From Hetaerina americana (lineage: Eukaryota > Arthropoda > Insecta > Odonata > Calopterygidae), in NCBI GenBank assembly GCA_022747635.1, contig JAKTNV010000011.1:17521975-17585974 (forward strand): a DNA stretch of 64,000 nt. Direction: 5' to 3'. Under the pieces are notes generated by a model. It worked only from the letters and a program-made list of their open reading frames with translations, was not told where the DNA came from and made no database searches. The position numbers and the translations under genes are program-made. Shown here piece after piece: positions 21,395 to 33,125 of this stretch; the first letter of the stretch is position 1, and each line of letters begins with the position of its first letter.

Positions 21395-22078
21395 GGTTTA
21401 TTTTTATTTATTTTATTTTAAAATATTATTCACATACAGTAGTAGTGCCATTTTACAGTGAAAAACAAACATGAAAGAGGACAAAAGACAATAACAGCAT
21501 AGCAATGACAACGAGAACCAAGCATGGACCGGGGAAAATTTTAATTACTGAAAGGTGGGATAAAGCTTGGGTGGTGAAATTGTTGCATGATAAGGTAAAA
21601 GGGTCGACAGTGTGAGGGAGTGAATTTAGAAGGGAGGAGAGGCGAAATAAAGGTTGGCGCTTTGTGAGAGATATTCCAGGAATAGGCAGATGGAGTAGGG
21701 AGTGGGTGCGGGTTGGTATCCTGAAGTTGAAGAAAGACAGCAGTTCAGGGCAATCAATAGTCGAGTTTAGGGTGTTGTAGAGGAGTTTTAAATCAGCTTT
21801 AAGTCTGCAGCTTTGGGGACTAGAAATGGATAAGGAAGACAGAACAGCATTTGAGGACATATTGGGGTAATGTGGGACTCGGTGTTTGACTATTTTGGCA
21901 AAGAAGTGAGAGATGCAATCGAGGGATTTAAGATTAGTTGGGGATGAGGTGGACCAAATGGGGGATCAATATGATATGATGGGAAGGACAATTGTTGAGA
22001 AGGTGCACGGTGTAGATTGAATAGTACACAGCGAAACTGGTCAGGATGCGATGTTGATGGAACTTCTGCGGGTCCCAT
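21395..22078 (-). pseudogene. Jockey-superfamily-like LINE, C-terminal part and A-rich 3' end
   Basis: Two minus-strand frames join by a frameshift (21,890-22,078 and 21,453-21,860). The second has 'RRLKADLKLLYNTL'-type sequence (seen as 'CRLKADLKLLYNTLNSTIDC'), 'LLSFFNFRIPTRTHSLLHLP' and 'PLFRLSSLLNSLPHTVDPF', the typical region after RT in insect Jockey-like LINEs. The 3' end at about 21,395 is A-rich on the minus strand. There is no RT domain: the copy is 5'-truncated. It lies inside or beside the DIRS-like element. Confidence 0.7.
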
Positions 22079-22109
22079 AACTTAGCTATCCATTAAATTT
22101 TTTGCCGCT

Positions 22110-23100
22110 ACGCTTCGGCAACTGATAACATTGGGAGACCGAGAATTCAACATATCCAGGCTTAATAGCCAGTCACTTTGGGAATATCTTGTCTTGCGAA
22201 GACGCGGTGTTAACGAGAACGAGGAATGTAAGCGAACTAATGCCGCGAGATTCAACCACAATTCGCACGATCGGGTTTCGATGAGTACACCCTAGTAAGA
22301 AATCTATTGCACTGGCTGTAGCACAAATTTACGAAGGTTGAGAGTTATGATGAGATCTGTAGTCAGGAAGTCAATTATGTTTTGTACTGTCTGCGGCTCG
22401 TTCCTGAGAAGAATCAGGAGCCAGTCATCCAGGTAAGGAAGAAATGAAACGGAGAATACTTCCCAAGTAACTGCTCCTGCCTACCGTTGCACAATGGCTG
22501 GGGCCAAACAGTGGCCCACAGATCAACGAACAAACGAATAGCATCTTTTGTTGGCATAGATGCCATAAAACTTAAGATTACCCGCCGTTGATTTTAAGTT
22601 GAAAGAAGGCATCCGTTAGGTCTAGTTGGGCCAGGTAGGATCCCGCCAGGATCAAAGTGAGCACCTTAGTCGCATCCCTTGGTTGAAAGGTAGGTTTGCA
22701 ATAGTAGTCCGTCCATAGGGATAGGTCGTGGATCAGATGGGAGCCGCCACTGTGTTTGGGGATGAGACCCACGGCTTTGTAGGCCCACGTTGGCTTCTCT
22801 CTACTCAGGATACCGCGTCGAACGAGGCCCTCGAGGTGCTGCCCCAGAGCCGAATCGTTAACGGAATCGTGGAAAACGTAAGGGGCGTCTGCTGGTCGAG
22901 GGATATTGGCGCCGTGTTGACGCTAGCTTCATCATAAGGATACTCACTAATGGCATTTAGGGGGGAAAAGTCTGTAGGTTGATGCGTTGCCACGGGAGTG
23001 GAATTCGTTAGGAGGTCAGCGAAGGCGGGCAAGACTGGGCTCTGTGGAGGTGGGATGATACTGAAACCAGGGTCGGCAGAATCCAATGCTCCATCGTCAT
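22110..23100 (-). pseudogene. DIRS-like retroelement reverse transcriptase fragment
   Basis: The minus strand shows RT blocks in order across at least one frameshift. From about 22,860: 'LEGLVRRGILSREKPTWAYK', 'GLIPKHSGGSHLIHDLS' and 'LAQLDLTDAFFQLKI' (block with the first catalytic Asp). Then come 'RLFVDLWA' and 'FLPYLDDWLLIL', with the active-site Asp pair encoded at 22,424-22,435. Next are 'IIDFLTTDLIITLNLRKFVL' and a 'GVLIETR'-like block. The Y-L-D-D-W-L box and the IPK...LS opening fit DIRS-like RTs better than LINE RTs, which have F/YADD. No tyrosine recombinase is seen in the window, so the family call is inference from RT motifs alone. Confidence 0.6.
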
Positions 23101-23154
23101 CTCCTGCGTCGTCGTAACTGAGCTCCGCTAGTCTATTAGTCTACTCCGCTAATC

Positions 23155-23922
23155 AAGAGCGCCGACCGTGTCATGAAAAAAATGGAATCGACGATCGAGC
23201 AACGTTTGGCGTTTACTAAGTTTTGAGCTAAAGTGAAACAATCTCTTCAGGTGACTAACAAAATGACTCTTGAGGGTTACTTGGGACTCTGCTCTGTCCT
23301 ACTCACAAGTTTCGAGGTGGTTAAAGGCCTTTAAGGAGGGCCGGGAAGACGTTCACGACGAACAACATTCAGCGGCCGTCAACCAGCAAAGCCGACAACA
23401 ATGTGACTTGTGTTCGGCAATTGTTGGACTCTGACCGTCGGTTGAGTATCAAGATGGTTGACAATGGACTCAACTTGTCGTCTGATGTTGTGTTTCACAT
23501 TGTTACTGAAGATTTAGAAATAAGGAAAGTGAGCGCCAAGCTCGCACTTTAGGTGTTTGCCACAATGTGGGAGGAGTCCGCGAGTTCCTGGCCAAACACC
23601 AGGTGCCAACGCTGCCACATCCCCTTATAGTCCTGACGTCACCCCAGTTAACTTCTTTTTGTTCCCTCGGATTAAGTCAGCCCTGAAAGGAACCCGTTTT
23701 TCGTCCAGAGAAGAGATCCAATCAGCCGTGACGAAGACCTTGCGAGGAGTCCCTGAAGACGCGTTTCAAGGCGCGCACCGGTCATGGCAGAGTCCCTAGA
23801 AAAAATGTGTAGAGGCTCAAGGACAATACTTTGAAGAATTTTAAGTGTTTTTGCAAATCTGTTCAATATAATACTTTTTAAAAATAATAGCATTACCTTT
23901 GGAACGCACCCTGTATATTTCG
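23155..23922 (+). pseudogene. Mariner transposase relic M2, centre deleted
   Basis: With several frameshifts the plus strand reads 'MESTIEQRLAFTKF', 'FKEGREDVHDE'-like, 'STSKADNNVT', 'RQLLDSDRRLSIKMV', 'LNLSSDVVFHIVTEDLEIRK' and 'VSAKLA'. It then jumps to 'GGVREFLAKHQVPTL', 'YSPDVTPVNFFLFPRIKSA' and 'SREEIQSAVTKTL'. About 120 residues between the DNA-binding half and the last catalytic segment are absent. The last catalytic Asp of the family motif (P-x-DFFLFP) is Asn here. The right end 'ggaacgcaccctgta' looks like a mariner terminal repeat. I cannot see its partner on the left. Confidence 0.8.
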
Positions 23923-24410
23923 TTCCTGATGGATGGAATTGGGTAAATTTTCTATCAACTTTAAGTTTTCTTAAATAAGTTATACGTAATGTAGTTTTAA
24001 TTGGGCTAAGTTAAGAGTCAAGGTTTGATAATGGCGGCTAGCAATTGAGGGATACGACCGACAGTTGTCAATTGTGCCATACCTGTGTGGGAATAGGTGG
24101 GTACTTAGGAACGCGTAGTACGTTCAGGAAATAGAGGAACGCTGGAAACCCATAAGTGAAGATAAATGGCAAAACCTTGAAAATTAGACCCGATATATAA
24201 AAAAAGATAAATGTCGACCAATCTTCGGCATTCATATTCACTTATCGATTGGCGCCAAGGTTTTCACAGTTTGAAGTCTGAAATCCCTCGGATAATGTAC
24301 TGAAAGTGCTCTCCTCATAGCACCCCGAGTAGATATCGGGAAGCCACAGATACATCCTTCCACCTCCAGAATTCGCACCTGGATCTTTAGGCTTGAAATA
24401 AGTATATCTA
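23923..24410. other. Unassigned AT-rich sequence
   Basis: No supported feature. Confidence 0.3.
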
Positions 24411-24990
24411 CTTCTACATCAATACCGTGCGAGCCACCAAAAGGTGTGTGGCAGGGGGTGCAGCACCAGGAGGAAAGGGTAAGGGATGAGGGGGTTATGG
24501 TTTTTCAAATGGAAGGGGAAAGGTGGGGGGGAACCAGCGAAAAAAAATATATCAATACAATCGTATACCCATGCGCAGTCGCTACCTTGTAGGTTAATAC
24601 TTATTATGTCAAGCCGACTAGTAGCGGATTTCGATTACAAGCGTTCTTGTCTCTTATTGTTCTCGGAAAAAATGACCATTTAAATCTGTCTCTCTTGCAG
24701 TCTACTATCTCTCTGATCTGATATTCGTGATCCCTCCGCTGCGTTGGTCATAACAATTTTTGACAAATCTAGCCCCCCTCCGCTAACTCGATCTAATTCC
24801 GAAATCAAATTTATCTCTTGAGGATCCCATATACTGGCAACATACTCTAGGTGGGTTCTGACTAAGGCAAGAAAGCATCGTTCCTTCACTTTTTCGTCAC
24901 ATTTATCCAGCACTCTTTTTACAAATGCCAATTTTTTATTAGCACGACCACATATATTTCGTATGTGCTTTCCCCAGGACACTGCATCAA
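24411..24990 (-). pseudogene. CR1-like LINE 3' fragment (family 3), left boundary of the duplication
   Basis: The minus strand (24,680-24,982) encodes 'WGKHIRNICGRANKKLAFVK', 'ERCFLALVRTHLEYVASIWD' and 'LISELDRV', then a frameshift into 'RSGG' sequence. This aligns with the CR1 segment at 19.8-20.0 kb. The 3' terminus (24,411-24,466) has the conserved GC stem ('gtgcgagccaccaaaaggtg' on plus) and a 'tctacttctacat' end. Segmental copy 1 begins at 24,468, inside this 3' untranslated region. The terminal 57 bases are therefore present only once. Confidence 0.85.
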
Positions 24991-25734
24991 CTCGATCCCC
25001 TCGACAATTATGGTTTCAGTTATGCTTATCAAAATTAACTCTGAGCTCAGTTCCGGAACATAATTATATGATGATATTTTTATGCCTCGAAGACTTAATA
25101 CAATAATATGTGTTCACTATTCAATGGAAAGAGAAATCGTTAGAGTGAAAGTCGAGCAGTTTCCGTATATTAGGCACCCAAATTCATAAGTGGAAAATAT
25201 TGAAGTTCATGTGTTCTCTTTCTTTTTCTTTTAGCCTCGCAATTGACAACCACTTAAGATTATTCGTTTGAGGATCCCCTTTCTTTTGAAGAATCAGCTT
25301 TTAGCGTGTCAAGTTGACCGTTGAGATTTATGAAGTAAAATATGCGCATAAATTTCAAAAAGAAATCACATCGATTTAATATTTGGATTTATTCGTCAAA
25401 ATAAACCTTTAATCTTAATGTATTGACCAAAATATTGGCGTATTATTTTTACAATGCGATTTTTTGCAAATTTCATATTCGCATCATGGAACGACTCCGT
25501 CAAAATAACTGTCGTGGTTCTCAGTTATTTGAGTTCGACTAATTAACGCTTAACACTATCTGCTTCAAATTCTGGTCATGTTAGTACATATTTTTGAACG
25601 TTCAATTTTGGGCTCCAGGTCATTTATGTGCAAGAGTTTGAAAACGATGAGAGAAATAAAGAGACTACTACCTCGAGGATTCATTTCTACTGTAAATGTA
25701 AACTTTATTCTTCATTTCCATTTCAAGTGACTTA
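24991..25734. other. Unassigned sequence in copy 1 (repeated at about 40,764-41,514)
   Basis: AT-rich, with no motif recognised. Duplicated almost unchanged in copy 2. Confidence 0.35.
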
Positions 25735-26199
25735 CGCTAGGTGAACAAGATGGCGAGATGGAGAGATGTAAATCGATTGGCAAGTTGTCGATAGTCGATG
25801 AATACATTGGGGAAAGATGGAAGTAATACATTAATGATCTGTACCAAATGCCTGAACTATGTGAAGATGACTTAATTGAAGAAATAATCCTGATAGGAGA
25901 AGACGGACGGGACCAGGAAATACTGAAGCGCATGTTCTATGAAGCCGTGAAACACCTGGAGAATGAATAAACATCAGGGAATTGACAAAATAAACTGAGA
26001 AATAATCAAGGCAATCGGAGTCAAAACGAATAATACCCTCTTAGGAATAATTTAAGATAGCTATGACAGGGGAAAACTATACCAGAAGAATTCGAGTTGA
26101 TTGCAATACCGGAGAAGCTTAAAATAGATAATTGCAAAAAACACAACATTTTAATTGATATATCACGCATCGAAAATACTTGGATAACTAGCCGAAGTG
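25735..26199 (+). pseudogene. Degenerate LINE RT, 5' piece, split by mariner M3
   Basis: With stops and frameshifts the plus strand reads 'GKLSIVDEYIGERWK', 'DDLIEEIILIGEDGRDQEIL', 'FYEAVKHLEN', 'NKHQGIDKIN' and, just before the mariner, 'ITKNTTF..IYHASKILG'-like sequence. This is the layout of the linker and first RT blocks of L1/RTE-type LINEs (…KSPGID…, …RTISLISHASKIL…). The open coding is lost. The same element continues at 27,492 after the mariner. Copy 2 holds it at about 41,515-41,994. Confidence 0.6.
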
Positions 26200-27491
26200 C
26201 AAGGTCTCTTCAAAAAGTCTCGCGACTTTAGTGTTTTTTCAAAAATTATTTATTTATTAAGGAATATCTGTTTTGTCCCCTTCAAAGTAATCCCCATTAG
26301 ATATTTAATACTTGTGCCAACGTTTTTCCAATACTCGAAGCACTTCAAAAAATCATTTTTTGTGATCTTGTTCAGCTCTTTCTTTGATGCAGTTTTTATC
26401 TCGTCAATCGTAGCGTAGCTTCGTCCTTTCATGGGCCTCTTCAGTTTCGGGAACAAAAAAAAGTCACTGGGGGTCATATCCGGGGAATAGGGTGCCTGCG
26501 GCATCATTGCTTTTGGCCAAATATTCGGGCACAAGTAACGATATGTGAGCAGGGGCGTTGTCATGGTGCAAAAGCCAAATTTTGTTCTTTCGTAAATCCG
26601 GGCGTTTTTGGCGGATTGCTTCGCGCTAATTGCGCATAACTTGCAGGTAATATTCCTTAATTACCGTTCTACCCTGTGGTAAGAATTCATGATGCACCCC
26701 TGCAATCGAAGAAAACTGTAATCCTCGTGGCACATTCGACCGAACTTGGCGCGCTTTTTTCGGTCTTGGCTCGTGCTGCAGCTTCCATTGGGATGATTGG
26801 GAGTTTCCAAGGCATGACCATAAACTCATCATTCGTCAACAGATCTGGAGCAAATTTGGGTCTTGGCGGACAGAGTCCAACACCTCATTAGCAACGTTAA
26901 TGCGTTGCTGTTTTTATTCGAAATTGAGCAATTTTGGTACAAATTTCGCAGCGATCCGTGTCATGCCCATGTAAAAATCGAAAAGCACGAGCCATTCGAT
27001 ATTTTTACGTCCTCGGAAACTTCTCTAACGGTGATTCGACGATTAGCTGACACTATTTTATTCACTTTATCAATGTTTTCGTCTTTTGTTGACGTGCTCG
27101 GGAGTCCGGCACGCTCTTCGTCGTTCACATCTTCTCGGCCCTCTGAGAAAATTTTGCACCACCGATTAGCGTTTTTTCGTTCCAAGATAGCTTTTCCATA
27201 TGCCACAGTCAACATTCGGAATGCGTCCGCGCACTCAATTTAGTTTTCCACGCAAAATTGATACTGATTCTTTGATCTATATTTCGGAACCGGAAAAAAT
27301 CGAAGACAAGCCAAAACACGTCCAAGCAAAACAGTTGTCAACAATTAAATGAGCTTTCAAAATGTCTGCACCTTTTGGCACAAGTGAGGGACATAGGTAC
27401 TAACATAACACCACAATATAAAGTCGAAAATAAAATATACATAACTTGCGGAAATTCATACATTACAATAATACATTTTGAACGGACCTCG
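26200..27491 (-). pseudogene. Mariner M3, about full length (1.29 kb), frameshifted
   Basis: The ends are inverted repeats: 'aaggtctcttcaaaaagt' at 26,201 against 'acattttgaacggacct' at 27,473-27,489, followed by a TA. The minus strand encodes the DNA-binding half ('AILERKNANRWCKIFSEGRE', 'STKDENIDKVNKIVSANRRI'), a middle part ('SSIAGVHHEFLPQGRTV'), then HHDNAPAH and 'YSPDMTPSDFFLFPKLKR' with a C-terminal 'DFLKCFEYWKNVG'. Two of the three catalytic Asp segments are plainly present. Several frameshifts and stops break the protein. It inserted into the LINE at 25.7-28.5 kb. Confidence 0.85.
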
Positions 27492-28480
27492 TATAGCAGA
27501 ATATATAGCAGCCATCCTCACGGAAAATCAACTAAAATTCAGAAAAAAACGGAGGAACGTAGGAACTAAATATTCAGCTGGAGAGTATTTACCAAAAAGT
27601 TATAGATATCAGCAACACATAGTGCGTGGCAGTTGTGGACAATGTTAAAAGGAGCTAGTCATTCAAAATAAGGTAGGCGCGTGGAATGAATTACGACCAA
27701 AGAAGAATAATCAATCACCTATATAATAATCAGGCCACAGTATACAATTGAAAAACGGAAGGAAAAAAGAAACCAAAGAAGCTGAAGAGTTATAAAAGAA
27801 TGCATCCTCTTGACAGCAATGTCAGAATATCTTGGAGAACAAATAAAAAACACAAAAAATTGGCACCGAACGAGACAAGTAGTATGGCAAATCAATTAAA
27901 ATGATCCAGTTCATAGGTAAAAAGCCATGATGACCTGTAAGCGACTCTTAATGATATGGAACAAGTGCTTCGGATATATAATATGGCCGCAAGCAAGAAG
28001 AAAATCGAAATCATTTTGTGTGGAAAATAGAAGCTGAAAGTAGACATTACAATATGAGGAGTGAAACTAGAGCAAGTGTAACCCTTCCTCTACCATGGCA
28101 ACCATATTTCATCATTAAATCGGATTGGGATTAAAAAAGATAGACCTGCATCAAGCAAGGAGTAGCTTAAGCAGAGCTGGCGTTCACAGAGGTGCTCTTT
28201 GAACTATAATGTTCCAAGAGCTCCTGAGGTTGTAATAAAGGAAGCAGTTATTCAAAACTGTCATATGTAGCATGTAACCCTATGAGTCACAGACGGAACA
28301 TTGGAATAGTGGACTAGTGAAGATGTTAGCGAATTCTTTGAAACATGGTTCTGGAGGAGAAAACTGACGATTAAATCTTTACGGTTATTAAATGAAAAAG
28401 TTAGGAACGAGGAAGAAAAAGGTTTGTTCAAACGTTTTCCTAACTTCTTCATTTAAAAGAAAAACTTCACTAACAAACAA
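27492..28480 (+). pseudogene. Degenerate LINE RT, 3' piece after mariner M3
   Basis: Decayed plus-strand sequence with readable islands in several frames: 'KSHDDLQATLNDMEQVLRIY' (the segment after the RT active site), 'ASKKK.EIILCGK', 'VKLEQV' with 'LYHGNHISSLNRI' (F-x-YLGS-like block) and, near 28,400, a Glu/Lys-rich tail. The order matches the second half of RT and the C-terminal region of L1/RTE-type LINEs. Together with 25,735-26,199 it formed one element before the mariner landed. Heavy decay makes the clade uncertain. Confidence 0.55.
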
Positions 28481-28585
28481 TTGGTCACGGTCTCCTTCAA
28501 AGTAGTTTCCTTCCCAGCGTGCATATTGCATATCAGACACACACTCACAAAAAAAATATCTACATATTTCTATACATATACACAG

Positions 28586-28620
28586 AAATATATATGTATA
28601 TATATATATATATATATACA
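28586..28620. repeat. (TA)n microsatellite at RTE 5' end
   Basis: Alternating TA with a few interruptions lies directly upstream of the RTE 5' untranslated region. It is present at the same place in copy 2 (about 44,380-44,412) with slightly fewer units. Confidence 0.85.
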
Positions 28621-31440
28621 CCCCTCCCCGGACTACAACCTTGACGTGGTGGAAGGGCTTGTGCGTTCCGATGACCCCTAGATCTGTGCTGGCGGGAGTA
28701 ATAATTATTGCTCCTGGTAGGATCACCCATGCCAGATAGGTCGAAGGTTAGGAGCCAGAAGAAAGGTAGTCCACGCAGCGTCTGTTTCTCAGTGAGGCGG
28801 CTGCAATGGCGTCTGACCCCAGTGGGGCGGCCAGTAAGTGATGGTGTCACGTTAAAAACACTATTGAGGAAGGCAACGGGAAACCACCTCAGTTCAAACA
28901 AGGCAACTACGGGGCTCGGCCCAATAGGCCGTGTGCCATGCCCCGCAGCGGAGGAGGCCAGGCTTCCGCGGTGGTCATCCCACGAAACCCTTGCAGGGGA
29001 AAACCCGCAGCAGCAGGACAGAAGACGCAGGAGAAGAAGACCAAATTAGTTAGAATAGGAACGTGGAATGTTAGGACAATGATGAGGAGAGGGAAATTGT
29101 GAATATTAAGCGAGAGATGGAAAAGGGAAATATAGATACTATTTTAGGTCTATGCGAAGTGAGATGGAAGGATTGCGGGCATTGCTGGAGTGACCAGCGT
29201 AGAATAACCTACTGCGACGGAGACAACGAGGCAACGAGGGGTGGCCATAGTATTAAATGAAGAGGTAGAAAGAAGCCTAGTCAACATAAGGCAGGTAACA
29301 GATAGATTATTACTAATAAAGATAAAAGCAGAACCGACGAACTTGGTTATTATTCAGGTAAACATGCCGCAGAGCAACCATAAGGAAGAAGAGGTCGACA
29401 TGATATACGATCAGTTAGAGGACATAATCGCATGTGTTCCCGCAGGGAAACATTTAATAGTGATGGGGGATTGGAATGCGACGGTAAGCGAAGGAAGAGA
29501 TGGTGACGAGGTCGGGGACTAAGGTTTAGGTATGAGGAATGACCGCGGGGAGAAAGGAGTTGAGTTCTGCAGGAGACGGGGGTTAGTCATCACCAACACT
29601 TGGTTTAAACACCACAAAAGACGCAGGTATACATGGAAAATGCCAGGTGACTCAGAGAGGTATCAGCTAGATTATATTCTAGTTTGACACAGGTTTAGGA
29701 ACAGTGTGATGAATTCGCACAGCTTCCCGGGAGCAGATGCGGACTCGGACCACAATTTAGTTGTTATGAAATGTAGCGTCCATTTCAAAAAGATAAGGCA
29801 GGGGCGGCGAGTCAGAAAATGGAATGTAAAAGCATTTAATGGTTTGAAACGGAAGGAGTACCAACGGGCGGTAGAGGAAATCATGGGGGATGGTAAAGAG
29901 CTAAGTACTATCGAAGAAAAATGGGAAAGTATCAAGAAAGGGTTGTCTAAACCCGCAAAAGACACTATTGGAACCGTTAACGCTAAAAGTGCTAGGAAAC
30001 CATGGATCACGGATGGATGAGCGGCGAAAATGGAAGAATGTAAATACAGAATTAGGCAAAATGAAGTACAAAGAATTGAACAACAAATTGAGGCGGGCAT
30101 AAAATAAAGCAAAAGAAGCATGGTGGAAGACGCAGTGCGAGGATATGGAAAGTCTAGAGAGGAAGTGTGAATGTTTAGGTAAATGTGGGAGGAATAGGCT
30201 ATATTGGCTGATTCGGAGGAATCTGGCCGGAAGACTTTGTGAGATCAGTTTTAGTTCCTATTCCGAAAATGGTGAAGGCTACATGTTGTGAGGACTACAG
30301 GAAGATAAGTTTGATATCCCACGCAGTTAAAGTTGTTCTCAGGATCAAAAACAAAATGATAGAGAGTAGGGCAAATGATTACTTAGGGGATGATCAGTGA
30401 AACATAGAACCCAAACGGGAGGTATTTGCCTGTTTCGTACATTTCGAAAAAGCTTTTGATAGAGTGAATTGGGAAAAACTAATGAGAATATTAAATAAAA
30501 TAGGAATAGATTGGAGGGAAAGGAGGCTAATCCGCAACCTGTACGTCTGGGACTGCTCAGGTGCGGGTGGGAAACGGGGAGTCAGGATGGGCAGTGTTAG
30601 GAAGAGGTGTAAGGAATGAAAGTCGGGGAATTCGTAAAATCAGTTAGGTTTGCTGATGACCAAGCTTAAGTTTGTCAGTCAGCCAAGGGGTTGCAAGCAT
30701 TGCTGAGTGAATTGGAAATTCAATGCGACAGGTATGGGATAAGAAGCAATATTAATAAAACAAAGGTTATGTGATTCTCTAGGAAGAAAAAGGCTAAGCT
30801 AATTATTAAAATAGGAGGGCAAAACCTAGAGCCGGTAGAACAGTTTGCATATCTCGGTAGTGTTTTGGACCAACATAGCCAAAGTTATAGGGACGTAAGG
30901 AGAAGAATTGAGCTAGGCAAAGAGGCTTTCACAAGGAGGATGGAGTTGGTGACAGGGACGTTGAGTAAGGATGTTAAGAAAAACTTTGATATGGAGCGCA
31001 GCTATGTACGGCGAGGAAACGTGGTCATTGAAGCAGGAGGATAGACGTAGACTGGAGGCTTTTGAAATGTGTGTGTGGAGAAGAATGGAGAAGGTGAAAT
31101 GGACAGAGAAGAAAACAAATGACGAAGTACTTGGTATGATGGGCGAAGAGAGGGGTTTGTTGGAGAAGTCCTATGGAGGCAGGAAAAGTGGATAAAAGGG
31201 GTATTGAACCGCAGCTGGATGTTGAAGACTGTAATTGAGGGGAGAATGTTAGGCAAACGAGGAAAGGGGAGGAACCGGATAGAGATCTTGGACTGGATGA
31301 ATGGAGGAAGAAAGTACTCAGAGCTGAAGGGGCACCTGATGTAGAGTAGGATGTTGTGTTTTGCTAGGGCTCACAAATTATTTAATTAGTAATTATGTCC
31401 ATCCAAAAACCTACCTTAACCGGTAGATTACTTAATAAAT
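28621..31440 (+). pseudogene. RTE-type LINE, near full length but deleted internally (copy 1)
   Basis: A GC-rich 5' untranslated region (28,621-29,050) precedes a protein start reading 'RIGTWNVRTMMRRGK', the N-terminal block of the AP-like endonuclease. The open stretch 29,241-29,522 has 'LIVMGDWNATVSEGRDG', then in another frame 'RRRYTWKMPGDSERYQLDYI'. The RT follows at 30,170-30,740, and the C-terminal region has 'FAYLGSVLDQHSQS', 'RRIELGKEAFTRRMELVTGT', 'SAAMYGEETWSLKQEDRRRL' and 'EAFEMCVWRRMEKVK'. About 330 bp of RT and the QFGFRKG block are deleted here, as in copy 2. This copy also lacks about 90 bp near 30,620. The tail is 'gtccatccaaaaacctacct', then AATAAA-like repeats. Inactive. Confidence 0.93.
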
Positions 31441-31457
31441 AAAATAAATATATATAT

Positions 31458-32520
31458 GCACTTATCCCAACGGTTGTTTCCAATTTTTGAAACAATCCTG
31501 AAACAACGCTTCTTCCTGAATCCTCATAAGCTCCTTTGTCGAATTGCTCTCTATTTCTGGAACGGTGGCAAATGTTTTTCCTTTGAGCGGGGTAGTTTGG
31601 GGAAGAGGAAAAAGTCAGGTGGCACTATCACTCGTCTGGTGAGTGATTTGGGTGGTTAAGTACAGCGGTCCTATTTTGGGGTAATAAATGATGAGTTATG
31701 AGAGACGAATGAGACGGTGCGTTGTCGCGGTTAACAAAAACCACTCGCCGCTCATTCAAATTAATTTCAGGTCGTTTTCGCATGATTCTCTCTCTTAGGC
31801 GTTTCATAACCCACCTGGTAGGACTCTTTGTTGACTTTCTGGCCTTAGGGTAGATATTCGTGATGCACAACCTCCTTTGCATCGAAAAAGAAGTCAATAT
31901 CACCTTGGAATTCGAGCGAACTTATCGACCTTTTTTGGGGAAGGGGGAAGTTTTACCAATCTTTTGTGAATATTGCACTTTTCCTTCGATGTAAATAACC
32001 AGTAATTCATGTGTCATCACCGTTTATGATACTGGAAAATAAGGTTTCAGCTTCTTCAGCTCGACCAAACAGTTCCTGACAGACTTGAACTCGATGTTGT
32101 TTCTGGTCTGCTGTCATCAGGTAAGGCACAAACTTGGCGGAGACTCGATACATCATTCATATTCAGTCAGAATTTCATAGCACGAACCAATCGAGATACC
32201 GTAGTCTTCTGGAAGTTCCCTGAAAATAAACCATCGATTTGCACGAACGAGATCGTTCACTTTCTCGATGTGGGGGTCATGAGTCGACATTGATGGTCTT
32301 CCGGAACAATCGTAGTCTACCATTGATTGCCACCCCTTTTTGAAGTGGGTAAACCACTCATAGTACGTGGTACATTCCAAATCTTCCTCGCATGAAGTCT
32401 TGATAATCAATTATGTTTCCGTCAAGGATTTGCGGAGTTTGACGTATGTATGTTACATGAACTTCATCCAACTTAGCTTTGATATTTTTCAGTGTCGAGT
32501 CCTTTTTTAACAAAAGTGTT
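31458..32520 (-). pseudogene. Mariner relic M4, unit 1
   Basis: The minus strand at 32,153-32,410 gives the DNA-binding half ('LECTTYYEWFTHFKKGWQSM', 'PSMSTHDPHIEKVNDLVRAN', 'LPEDYGISIGSCYEILTEYE'). Further along are 'SIINGDDT' (first catalytic Asp region), 'NRDNAPSHSSLITHHLL' (second Asp region) and 'NHPNHSPDE' with a frameshifted '[10 protein letters not shown]'. All three catalytic segments remain recognisable but in different frames. It lies just after the RTE tail in the same orientation relation in all three units of this repeat. Confidence 0.8.
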
Positions 32521-32539
32521 TTATCGCAGAACGAAAGTC

Positions 32540-32605
32540 ATTTCTTCCATTTTTTCATCGGCCAACAAACAAATGTTTGTTGGCTGATGAAAATGACACT
32601 ACGTA
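32540..32605. repeat. Short imperfect palindrome at the M4 5' side
   Basis: The bases 'catcggccaacaaac' and 'gtttgttggctgatg' are inverted around 'aaat' (32,557-32,590), with one mismatch. It recurs at about 36,835 (with a 3-base insertion) and 48,467. It could be a terminal inverted structure of the M4 element or an unrelated hairpin. Confidence 0.6.
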
Positions 32606-32794
32606 ATGGATATACAGGTGAAACTGTAGCTGAAACTGTAACAGCAGTCTCTTAAGAAATGAGGTTTACTAAAAGTTAACTGTTTCCGATCCTACGAGCA
32701 CCATTTCTTTTATTTTCTAAGGAATTATTGAACGAGCCACGTAATGGAATGGATTGTATTGAAGATCTCCTGAGGAAGACCAAGAGACAATATA

Positions 32795-33125
32795 AGATAT
32801 GTCCCAAAAGTAGGATGACTGAGTCGATTAAAAAAATTTATTGACAGAATTGATACGTTCACTCAAAATTCTTCAAAGTAGCATCCTTGTACGTCCGCAC
32901 ACCGCTGCCAACGGTCTTCCTCGAATCGTACGCCTTTTTGAAGGTGCACGTTGCTTCTAAGCTCCCTCATCACGGCCTGTTCTAACGCTTTCACGCCGTA
33001 GCGACGTCCTTTCAGTGCGTATTTGAGGCGGGGAAAGAGGGAGAATTTGGTGGGGTATTGTCTAATAAATTTGGATTCTCACTCACATGGTCGAGAAACG
33101 TAAACGAGGTCACCTTGTAAAAGGT
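32795..33125 (-). pseudogene. Mariner-like C-terminal fragment M5, unit 1
   Basis: The minus strand translates, with decay, to 'LPRLKYALKGRRYGVKALEQ', 'AVMRELRSNVHLQKG', 'RFEEDRWQRCADVQGCYFEE'. This is the segment after the last catalytic site of mariner-type transposases (FFLFPRLK..LKGRR..). The 3' side ends in 'ctacttttgggacata' (minus strand), a plausible terminal repeat. The N-terminal two thirds are missing. The family differs from M1-M4. Confidence 0.65.

Noticed and set aside
26863..27243. 126-codon plus-strand frame (and its copy at 42,658-43,038)
   Set aside because: It is the antisense shadow of the mariner M3 DNA-binding region on the minus strand.
28708..29049. 113-codon plus-strand frame (and copy at 44,501-44,842) as a separate gene
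   Set aside because: It coincides with the 5' untranslated region of the RTE element, contains no known domain and leads directly into the endonuclease frame.
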